From: Gnetum montanum
Lineage: Eukaryota; Streptophyta; Gnetopsida; Gnetales; Gnetaceae
Reading direction: 5' to 3'
Length of the DNA: 25,535 bases
Assembly: GCA_015680685.1 (NCBI GenBank)
Contig: MNCI01018982.1
Span: 100,280-125,814 of the forward strand
A program made the position numbers and the translations under genes. The notes under the pieces were generated by a model. The model was not told where the DNA came from. It made no database searches and worked only from the letters and a program-made list of their open reading frames with translations. Below, piece after piece: positions 17,401-25,535 of this stretch. How positions within the stretch are numbered: the stretch's first letter is position 1; each line of letters starts with the position of its first letter.

Positions 17401-19490
17401 GTAATTGATTTGCTTATCAATTCTAGAATTTTCTAATTCTTCATATGTTTTCAATTTCTTAATATTTTTCTTTTCTTCATATTTTTCTCTTTTCTTGAGT
17501 CATTGTCTTTATGTTTTATGAATGTATTTTGTGTTTTTATTAATAAAATTGCTAATTCATGATGCAGAAGTCAACGCTATGTGTTGGGTTTTTTGTGCTA
17601 TGCTATCAAGATGATTGGATAAGTAATTGTGTAAAGCAATGAGACCACCTCATCCATCCCTCCAGTTCTTTGAATAAAAGGTCTTTTTCATGGAAACAAT
17701 TTGGTTCTTCTTTTATGAAACTAAAATTTATCAATGATCATTGTACCTTGAAGAAAGAGGGAATGACCAAGTGGGAATGGCAAAGGATGTGACTTGAAGG
17801 GGACTTGTTGGGTTCTCTTTTTGACTTCCTTCATGTGGTTTATGACTCCTCTTGGAATGTCTCATCACTTCCTTGTTGACCACTAAAAAGGAAACTCTTT
17901 CTTTGCATGGTGTGGTTCCCATCCAAAAAAAACAAAAAACAAAATAAAAAACACAAAAAAGAGGGAAAAGACAAAAAAAATAAACAATTATGGGAATTCA
18001 AAGCACACTATGTAGACACAATAATGGGCTATAAGCATTGGTTATGGGGCTAGAATGACATGTTACCCATGCCTGAAGACACTCCTCTAACTAAGGCCCT
18101 TCCTTCCTTCTTCTCTTTTCTTCTCTTTTTGGAGTGATGATTATTCTTTGAGGTGGTTGTGGACTCATGGTGGTTGGCAGGATGGAACACATCAATGCAA
18201 GATCATTGTTCATGGTATGTACTTGGTCTAAACTTGGATGGATAGGTATGTTGATCATTTTAATTACACTTGTCACAAAAACCTATTATGGACATGGTCA
18301 AGTACCTTGCATCCTAATCTCTGCAATCCCTTCTCATTCCATTATTCACCTCACTGTTGCATGCAATTATGAGACTTTTGGTTTTGTGTAGTATAGTGCA
18401 ACATCCTAGCCATGGTAGTTTTGTGTTGTTTGGAACAAAGGCATGATCTACATTTAACTTCTTGAGGACCCACGGACATCTATAGAAGTGGTTATGTAGG
18501 GGCATTATGCCAGGAGCCTGCTTTAGGGAGGACCAACTAACATAACTTTTGTTGATCGTGGCTTCAAACTAACCTTCACATCTTTCAAAACATCAATGAT
18601 GGTTTCTTTGAATTTATCCATGATTTTGGAACTACTTCTCATCTATTTCATTAATTTTTCCTACTTTTCTATTTCCATATCCATTAATATTTCTTGGCCA
18701 TCTTCTGAATTGGACCTTTGGTTCGAATTATTCAAAAACCTATGTGCTTCCAAAGCTACACTTATTAGTCATGGGGGCTAGGGATGCCTAGTTTAAAATT
18801 TTTGAAATTTTTCCAACATCGTATTTTTGAACATCATGGTAATGAATAGTAATTGATCAAAATAATGTGAACAGCTTGATGATTTTAGTTACCTCATAGC
18901 CTTGGGCATAGTATGCTATAATCACCTTATGCTTAAAGAAAACTAAGGGATCAAACAAGGGTTAATTATTAAGGAAAATTTACCACAACTAATGTTGATC
19001 CTTTGGTGACTACAGGTGATGCTAAAAGAAACATCTAAGGAAGAAAGTCTTTTTCCAGGCACAAAACAAAGCCAAGAGAGGGACAACAAAGGATATGACC
19101 ATGGAAACATCATAGCACATACAAGATAGTAGCTCAAGCTTTGCATGTTTGCTAGATCCATGGGGCGATGAGAAGAAATTTCAGTCCATCCTTCAAGAAT
19201 GTTGTACATAACCAAAGAAGCATCGACAAAACAATCAAGGTTAAAAGTCTACCACTGCTAGCAACAATAAGGAGAATCATCCTCAGTGGATTCTTGAAGA
19301 CCTCTACAAATTTTGTAATCTTCAATGTCTATCTTGTCTTTATGTCACTCTATTATTTTGTATGCATCCACTCAAATAAAATTTTGTAATGCAATACTTA
19401 GAGTTAGTCAATAATACCATACATTTCCAATATTTTGTAAGGAACTTGTTCCTCATTTTGTTTAACTCAAGGACACGTTTTCATTCAGTT
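17401..19490 (+). other. Long 3' noncoding region of element B
   Basis: About 2.1 kb contains no supportable gene. Blocks shared in order with element A are at 17636-17664, 17902-17925, 17994-18006, 18085-18101, 18514-18534 and 19406-19446. Between them the two copies are diverged and differ by indels. An A-rich insertion is near 17925-17985. TTAGTCATGGGGG (18765-18777) resembles the PPT. Confidence 0.75.
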
Positions 19491-19499
19491 GTGGGGGTA
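19491..19499 (+). promoter_or_regulatory. Polypurine tract of element B
   Basis: GTGGGGGTA abuts the 3' LTR start TGATGAGT, in the same arrangement as in A and C. Confidence 0.8.
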
Positions 19500-20379
19500 T
19501 GATGAGTCATGATTTACCTTGCTCTAATATCGAATATATCTGATATCAGAGCCTCGATCTCGGATACTCAATATCAGGCCCCTAGATGCATTATCAAATA
19601 TCCAATATCGAGGGTATGGGCCAACCTATAAATATAGCCCTTGGATGCAGAATTTAGGCAATAGTTTTACATTAGTTTTTCATAGTTTTGTCAATAGAGT
19701 AGCTGAACTCTTGTAGTTTTATTTCATAATCTTACAGAATAGCTAGTAAGTGCCCATAGAGTGGATCTAAGTTAGTTGTATGAAGTCTTATTTGAGTGGC
19801 AATGTACATGGACATATTCCATGAATGACAATAAGATCGAGATTGATTCTTATTCATTGCAACACTTTGACTTAGATTAGATTTAATTTCCATGCAATTT
19901 AATTTTCATGTACTTAGTTAATATTTACATTTTAATGCATGTTAATTAATTAAGCACATAAGTGCGATCGCTTCAAGCATGCGTATGACTCTTGGTAATC
20001 CCAGCAATACTTAACGTTTGGTAACCAAATAGTGGTATATGTGTTCAAGATGTGCATGGGAATTGGGATCAAATACTTATGTTAGGGTAGTTGATTATTA
20101 ATTAGTAATTAGATTAGTTGAATTGATTATAAATTGAGTTTTAACCTATTGTTAATTGTAGAATAAATAAAATATAAAATAATAAAAATCATATGCCTCA
20201 CTTTGGACTAAACCATATGTGATGAAGCTACCACTAGTCCAAGTGGGAAGATAGCAAACTGTGATCAAGGCATAGTGATCTAGATGCCACAATTGGTCCC
20301 ATCCATGGAATTCGACCAGATTGAGCATGAATGCTTATGATTCATATGGTTGGGCATAGGGGTATCTTGTCACTCATCA
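19500..20379 (+). repeat. 3' LTR of element B (880 bp)
   Basis: It starts TGATGAGTCATGATT and ends CACTCATCA at 20379. A U3 array of GATATC-like palindromes is at about 19525-19615 and the TATA box is at 19626-19634. It matches the 5' LTR throughout. Confidence 0.9.
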
Positions 20380-20384
20380 AAGGT
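20380..20384. repeat. Target site duplication of element B, right copy
   Basis: AAGGT follows the 3' LTR and pairs with AAGAT at 13984-13988. Confidence 0.65.
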
Positions 20385-21681
20385 TTATCTTCAATTTTCA
20401 ACTAGGACATGCAAATTTTAGTGAGAGCACTTTCACCTTCAAAAGCATCATAATATTATTAACTATAATGATCTTTTAATAAGGCTTTTTGAGTTTCAAA
20501 ATCAAAAGGATTCTAGCCTCAAAAAGCTACATTGACTTTATAGATTTTGCAAAATCTTCTTGAACTTGATGCTTTCTCTTAACTACTTTCTTACCAAATC
20601 ATCTTGCATAATTTCTAACTCTATAAGTAGTTCACTCACACTTGTTAGTTCAATGAGTATCACCAATACGTTTTTTTTTTTTTTTTTTGCATTCCATAAA
20701 GACTTCAAAATATTTTTCCCACCAAATCCTATGAACATATTAGCATTTATATGAAAACACCCTTGCTTTTTAAAGAAAGAAGAATTAATTTCAAAGAGAA
20801 AAATATTGATAGAGAAATGATCTGATAAAGACACATTTGTATGTACTTCTGCTTTACTTATAGTCTTCAAAAAAGTACCACAATATGTAAAATCTATCAA
20901 GCTGATAATAAATTTTATCATTTCCTTGATGATAATTACACTAAGTAGAATGGTTCTTATTTGAATTATGTGGAAGTGAAGAGCTAATTATGTTTGAAAA
21001 GGTGTATTAGAAGGAAGACCACAAGTTTAGCTAGATTACTTTTAACCATATTGAAATCACCTTCAATTATTGAAGTAATTCTAGGAAGAGATAAAAGATA
21101 TTTCCAAACTTCTAATTTATCTTTTGAATTATTACAAGCATAAATATTATAGAGCCCAAAGTCTTCTTTTTCACAATGAAAAGTACTCCAAATTGAAGTG
21201 TTGAATGAGACAAAGGAGATAGGAAGGAGGATTCAATTTTCTACTTTAATGATGAAAGTTCTTGATTTTTGTGGATCATGAGTTGACCATGAGTCTACAA
21301 TACCACAAGTTGTGGGATTACAACACCTTAATTATTTATGGTTTACAACAAAACCAATGTATAAGTTTGTCATTTCTTAATATAAAGTACCCATGAGAAA
21401 AACCAAATGGGGAACATGGAGTAACATGTGATTCAAAGTTATCAAGAATGAACCCTTTATACTTTAAAAATAATTTTTCTATATTTTGTATCATTGTAAA
21501 ATGAAAAACTTATACAAACTTTGGATATTCAAGCCCTACACTTATTTTTGTAAATAAATAATAAAATATGATAGCTATTAAAGTTTTGTCTTTGCCATCT
21601 TATTTAGAACATCATAAGGATCTTTTTTCATTTTGACATGTACTATATGTTTAAGGAAAAAATAATATTATTTTATTAATA

Positions 21682-21686
21682 CAATT
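21682..21686. repeat. Probable target site of element G
   Basis: CAATT directly precedes the LTR terminus TGTAACGACGG. The partner copy would lie beyond the right edge, so the duplication cannot be confirmed here. Confidence 0.35.
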
Positions 21687-22378
21687 TGTAACGACGGAAA
21701 ACGTCGGCAGCTGGAAAATACCGACCGAATCTCCGGCGTACACAGTTTTAGCCACGGATCCACGCGAGGGCTATGCTGGAGAAAGCGAATCCGTGGCGCC
21801 CTGAACGGTCTTGTCGATCAGACAGGGACTTACGGGTCAGTAAAACGATGAAAAGTGCGTAAAAGAAAGCGATCTGATTCGAGGGGGGCCGTAAAGCAAA
21901 GGGAAAACGATTGCAACGGTTATAATGCTAAACACAATGAAAGGAGGTTGACGTGAGAGAAGCTCGTAGCTTCAAGATCTGCGCTTTGACTTGCAAATGT
22001 ATATTTTGTATGAGAAATTACACTGGGGAAACCCCGATTACAGGATGTGAAGCAAGCACAAAACAACGAGCAAACAGTCTAAACAGAAATCCGATCTACC
22101 TCGTGGGCTAAAGCTGAGATGCCAGGCAGGCCAAGCTTTGACGTCTACCGATCAACTGTTTCTGATTGATAGAGTCTTTTCAGCAGAAGGATTACTCCTG
22201 TCACCGGTGCTCAAAGCGAACTGTACTTTGCTTCGGCTGTAAGGTGATGATGTCCACAATTGCCAAAGCGTTGTTCTCTATATCTCTGCTCCAAAGTGCT
22301 AAGTGCTCTGGTGCTCAGAAATATGCTTTTTGCTTCTCTAATTTTTTTTGCCAACCCCTGTATCTTTGTCAACTGAGG

Positions 22379-22387
22379 TATTTATAG
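22379..22387 (-). promoter_or_regulatory. TATA box of LTR G
   Basis: TATTTATAG on the plus strand reads CTATAAATA on the minus strand, within GGCCTATAAATACC. Confidence 0.65.
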
Positions 22388-22482
22388 GCCGCAACGCTTC
22401 ATGGAAAAGGTGCAACCCTGGTGACGTGAATCCCGGATGTTGCGGGTCCTGTCGGCATGACCATTTTAAGTCAGACTGTGAC

Positions 22483-22850
22483 TACGCACGACACGCTCGT
22501 TTGCGTGTTGTGCGTGTGAAAAGCAGGCACATGCTGAGCACGCTTTAATTGCGTTCAGGCTGTATTACGCTCATTCGCGTTGTGTTGCGTGTATGAGCGT
22601 AATCTGGTGTACAAACAATAAGCTCAACATTGTTTCATGCTCACTACGCAACTGTGCGTAACAAAGCGTAAATAATGTGCAACTTGATAACATACACCAT
22701 GGTACGCACCGCCGCGTAACGAGCGTAAAGACAAGTTAATCATGCACCACGAGAAAAAGTGTCAAACTGTTGCGCTTCTCTAGACTCTGCCTTTGACTAT
22801 TTTGGAGCTTATTATGCTTATTACGCTACCGTGCGTAATAGAGCGTAAAC
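22483..22850 (-). repeat. U3 array of TTACGCT / AGCGTAA palindromes in LTR G
   Basis: Five clusters repeat the words TACGC, GCGTAA and GAGCGTAA: about 22483-22518, 22562-22602, 22643-22672, 22701-22729 and 22818-22848. Several form hairpins, for example ATTACGCT-N-TGCGTAAT at 22818-22841. The array lies about 95-465 bp upstream of the TATA box. Confidence 0.8.
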
Positions 22851-24020
22851 TTGTCCTGGAATAAAGCTGCTGCGCGCTCTCGCTTGAATTGTGAATCTTT
22901 GCCTGAGGCCGACTCGTAATTTTCACGGTGTTTCAATGGCCCCTCTTTGTTGATGGTTGGAGGGCTTACCCGAAAGACGTCGACAAAGAATGCGAAACAC
23001 CGAATTGGCAAAAGCAAGAACAGCGTTCATCCATGGCTACTCAAGTGTTGCCCTGTCAATATGGAAGAGCAAGACTGGCAGGTATGGGAGATATAGGGGT
23101 ACAGCTGGAAATAGGTTCGGGGAAGATGCAGAATGCGTTATAGATGGTAGGGGTATGAGATACGCAGTCAACAGGAATGCTTTCAGACGAGCGTAGCGCG
23201 TCAGCCTGAGGTTTCTCTGTTACCGGTTATAGCAAGAATGCGTGCAAAAGGAGCGTTGCGCATCACTTTCTGCGATGTCTCTGCTAGCGTGAATGCAGAA
23301 AAATGAATACCTGCGTATGTAAGTTTTGTGTATGGGAACTGGGTGGTGGGGATGGAGGAAAACAAGAGTTAAGTGTAAGATTGTGTGAGGTGTAGACGTG
23401 CAGGGCTAAGTGGTCGGGCAAACCTGAGTAGCCATTTCAGCACGTTGTTGTACTTCACCGCTCAGATGGAACGCACCTTTGGACAACATCCTCCAAGGCA
23501 AGTAACCTGCAACCACAAAAGAAAACAGAGGACACCATTGCTCATGCATAGAAGGTGAGATTCTTGAAACCAATGCTGTCTAATGTTAGATAAATGAGCT
23601 GTAAAGAAGGAGCCGGGACACGCGGGCGGAGCTGCCAATCCTGATGATTCGGCGCTGCATATTTTTGCCAAAAAGGCATCAGACACAGTGCAGCTAACTG
23701 GCTGCACCAGGAACCGGCCAGATGAATTTGAGAAGCCAGCGTCCGATAGCGATGATTGGCAGAGATTCCCGGGGCCGTGACCATCGAGGATCTCGTTGGG
23801 GCTCCGACTGGCGAGGCTAAACTCTCAGAGGTGGCACCACTGCAGCGGGTGTGGTGGCGGCATCTTCGAGGGATCAGTAAGATGCCTCTTAGCTTATCCG
23901 AGAAACCAGTAGGATGCCAGTGGGGTGGCGACACTGGGACTGTTTCAGTATCCCACCTCGTCTGCTGTGTAGCTGTACAAGAATGATCATGCTCGCTTGA
24001 ACATGGCAACGATTTGTACA

Positions 24021-24030
24021 CCCCAGTTTT
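24021..24030 (-). promoter_or_regulatory. Polypurine tract of element G
   Basis: AAAACTGGGG on the minus strand abuts the LTR start TGTACAAATC. It is also the last unit of the repeat array upstream. Confidence 0.6.
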
Positions 24031-24442
24031 AAGTCCTGGTAGACTGCCGTTACTGGTTTTAAGTCTCAGCAGACCATGGTCCCCGTTTACAGTCCGGGCA
24101 GACCGAGAAGCGCTAGTTTTACGTCGTAGCGGACGGTGGTAAGGCTAGTTTATAGTCTCAGCAGACCATGCTGTGGATGTCAGTTGTATGTCATGACCCA
24201 GGGACAGATCTGTGCTGGTTTTATGTCTCAGCAAACGACTATTTACCTGTGCCAGTTTAGCATCGTGGCGGACGCGTGCAAAAGATGCCAGTTTTTTATC
24301 TTGGCGGACCTGTACAACACTGCCAGTTTTACGTCGTAGCAGACGGTTACCATTTACCAGTTTAGCGTCGTGGCGGACGCGTGCAAGGCGTGCCAGTTTT
24401 ACGTCGTAGCGGACAAGCACTGCCAGTTTAGCGTCGTGGCGG
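24023..24442 (-). repeat. Tandem array of 13 PPT-like repeats before LTR G
   Basis: On the plus strand, units starting CCAGTTTTACGTC or a variant occur at 24023, 24053, 24083, 24113, 24145, 24180, 24215, 24252, 24288, 24323, 24357, 24393 and 24423. Spacing is 30-37 bp, and most units continue GTAGCGGAC, GTGGCGGAC or CAGCAGAC. Units far from the LTR are the most alike; those near it are more diverged. Confidence 0.92.
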
Positions 24443-24482
24443 ACGAGCACTGTCATACCTGTTGTCGACACTGTAGATGCTG

Positions 24483-25535
24483 CTAGATGAAATACCGCTT
24501 CAAGTGTACATGATTTACAGGGTTTGCTAGTTCGTTGCCATTGACGTCTGCTAATTTTAACGCTCCGTTGCCATATGTGTCGATCACCAAGAAAGGGCCT
24601 TCCCAGTTTGCAGAGAACTTGCCCACTGGTTCATGCACAGCCTTGAGAACAAGATCTCCTTTCTTGATCGGGCGTTGTTGAAGGTTGTGGCGATGTTTCT
24701 AGCGCTGTTTGTCCTGATATTTTTCAATCATATCAATAGCCTAAATCCGCTTCTCTTCCACTGAATCCAGATCCATTATCCGAGCCTCGGCGTGTTGAGC
24801 CTCATTTATAATGGTGGAGAGGACCATTCTCAGAGAAGGAATTTGCAATTCAAGAGGTAGCACTACTTCAAATCCGTAAACTAGGCTATAGGGCGTACTA
24901 CCTATAGCTGTCCTACATGTAGTACGATATGCCCATAACACATAGAGGAGCTGTTCGTGCCACCGCCTTTTGTTGCTATCGAGAATTTTCTTGAGTAGAT
25001 TGATGACTATTTTATTCGATGCTTCAGCTTGACCATTCGCCTGCAGGTAATAGGGAGAAGAAAAAGACTGTCTAATGCCTAGGTTGTCACAGAAGGATTT
25101 AGTATCCGCACTACTAAACTGTGGCTCATTATCGGTCACAATGGTCATTGGGAGACCAAATCTGGTTACTATGTTGTCCAAGATAAAATGGCAAACCTGT
25201 TGGGATGTGATTTTCCGCAAGGGGGCAGCTTCTACCCACTTCGTAAATTACTCAGTAGCGGTAATGATGAAGCTATGCCCTGCAGAAGATTTTGGCGTGA
25301 TGGGTTCTATGATGTCCAGTCCCCATCGCTGAAATGGCCATGTTATCTGTGTCGTATGCAATTCTGTGGGTGACACGTGGATTAGGTTTGCGTGACGTTG
25401 GCACGTGTCACAGGTTTTGACCTTTGTCAGGCAATCTCGTTCCATGTGTGGCCAGTAGTATCCTAAGCGTTGGATTTTTAGGACCATAGCCCTTGGTGCT
25501 ACGTGGCCGCCACACAGTCCCTCGTGAACGTCGCC
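24483..25535 (-). pseudogene. Integrase of element G (C-terminal end of pol), three in-frame stops
   Basis: One minus-strand frame is unshifted from the window edge to a stop at 24483-24485. Integrase inserts the element cDNA into chromosomes. The zinc-binding domain is HEGLCGGH followed by YYWPHMERDC and CDTCQ. The catalytic core has D1 in WGLDII, D2 in IVTDNEPQF and E in QANGQAE, with 35 residues between D2 and E as expected. WAYRTT and TPYSLVYG follow, then a C-terminal part with GDLVLK, WEGPFLV and NHVHLKRYF. Stops occur at 25248 (between IITATE and FTKWVEA), near 24738 and near 24700. All catalytic and zinc ligands are kept. There is no chromodomain, as expected for the Tat lineage. Confidence 0.9.

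Larger units (their letters stand above)
13989..20379 (+). mobile_element. Element B: complete Athila-like gag-only LTR retrotransposon
   Basis: This 6391-bp plus-strand element has both LTRs (850 and 880 bp), a tRNA-Asp PBS, a broken gag, a long noncoding 3' region and a PPT. LTR ends are TGATGAGT and ACTCATCA, perfect 8-bp inverted repeats in the 5' LTR. It sits inside the minus-strand LINE, between endonuclease and reverse transcriptase, and has a 5-bp duplication with one mismatch. It has no visible protease, reverse transcriptase or integrase. The two LTRs differ by many substitutions and some indels, mostly in U3, so the insertion is old. Confidence 0.9.
20380..21686 (-). pseudogene. 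L1-type LINE endonuclease domain, broken
   Basis: The minus strand encodes an apurinic/apyrimidinic-type endonuclease, the LINE enzyme that nicks target DNA. Landmarks from the N-terminus are VGLEYPK, corresponding to RGLNxPxK (about 21510-21540), SPFGFSHGYFILRN in the position of the SGG block, NIYA (21137-21148), GDFNM (GDFN at 21050-21061) and SLSDHFSIN (about 20806-20830), the SDHxPI motif with its catalytic Asp-His pair. The stretch 20921-20583 is open. An 18-A run (20671-20688 as T) encodes six lysines. The linker to reverse transcriptase runs to 20380, where element B interrupts it. The N-terminal end is cut by LTR G at 21687. Stops and frameshifts make it non-functional. Confidence 0.85.
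21687..24020 (-). repeat. 3' LTR of element G (about 2334 bp)
   Basis: On the minus strand it starts TGTACAAATCGTTGCC directly after AAAACTGGGG and ends CCGTCGTTACA at 21687, giving TGTA...TACA ends. A TATA box is at 22379-22387 and a U3 palindrome array is upstream of it. U3 is about 1.6 kb. Open frames inside it, such as 23542-24021, have no recognisable domain and are taken as chance. The start coordinate is inferred from the PPT and the inverted ends, because the partner LTR is not in the window. Confidence 0.7.
21687..25535 (-). mobile_element. Element G: Tat-like Ty3/gypsy retrotransposon, 3' part
   Basis: On the minus strand this shows integrase (25535 to 24483), a 13-unit repeat array, a PPT and a 3' LTR of about 2.3 kb. 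It is clearly GC-richer than everything to its left, with the switch exactly at 21687. The integrase resembles the plant Tat lineage (for example RWGLDIIxPI, FTKWVEA, HFSSP-like and QANGQxE blocks). Gag, protease, reverse transcriptase and the 5' LTR would lie beyond the right edge. Confidence 0.85.

Noticed and set aside
20671-20688. T18 run taken as a LINE poly(A) tail
   Set aside because: On the minus strand it lies inside the open endonuclease frame, before SDHFSI is left behind, and encodes lysines. It is an internal A-run, not the 3' end.
23542-24021. 159-residue minus-strand frame in LTR G, and overlapping plus-strand frames at 22826-23986
   Set aside because: They lie in a long GC-richer U3, where chance open frames are expected. 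No motif or conserved partner is visible.
24023-24442. Regularly spaced repeats resembling a CRISPR array
   Set aside because: Units are diverged and spacing varies. The intervening sequence is itself repeated, and the context is a plant LTR retrotransposon.
24145-24471. Minus-strand 108-residue frame with repeated VRHDAKLA-like units
   Set aside because: It is the translation of the tandem repeat array after the pol stop. The period varies between 30 and 37 bp, so the frame is not kept from unit to unit, and no domain is visible.

Overview
The window is plant intergenic DNA built almost entirely of nested, decayed retrotransposons. I see no host gene, tRNA, rRNA or CRISPR array. A land plant is indicated by Athila-like and Tat-like Ty3/gypsy elements, a primer-binding site matching plant tRNA-Asp, a Copia LTR and an L1-type LINE. 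The age and depth of nesting suggest a large seed-plant genome, perhaps a gymnosperm; that last step is inference, since nothing here identifies a species.

Layers, oldest to youngest. (1) The substrate is an L1-type LINE on the minus strand. It carries an endonuclease (20380-21686) and the front of the reverse transcriptase (13228-13988). (2) Three LTR elements sit in it. Element B (13989-20379, plus strand) is complete, with two LTRs, a tRNA-Asp PBS, a PPT and a near-perfect 5-bp target duplication. Element D (LTR 12537-13227, minus strand) cuts the reverse transcriptase. Element G (from 21687 to the right edge, minus strand) is a GC-richer Tat-like element with integrase, a 3' repeat array and a 2.3-kb LTR. 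(3) A Copia element interrupts D; its 3' spacer and 3' LTR remain (5462-6583 plus 11896-12536). (4) Two Athila-like elements sit inside the Copia element: A (1-5461, plus strand, left end outside the window) and C (6584-11895, minus strand, inside the Copia LTR).

Elements A, B and C belong to one non-autonomous group with an Athila-like gag and no visible reverse transcriptase, RNase H or integrase. A also keeps an aspartic protease, which B and C lack at the same place. Such elements would need enzymes supplied in trans. Gag frames are full of stop codons; only the G integrase is nearly intact, with three in-frame stops.

The most unusual structure is element C. Its 3' end carries an extra LTR in inverted orientation, giving a palindrome with arms of about 596 bp. 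Both outer ends of the insertion are therefore U3 termini, yet it is flanked by a perfect GATAG duplication. A second theme is that every LTR group here has its own array of short palindromic repeats just upstream of the TATA box, each with a different core. A third is that the PPT of G is the last unit of a 13-copy repeat.
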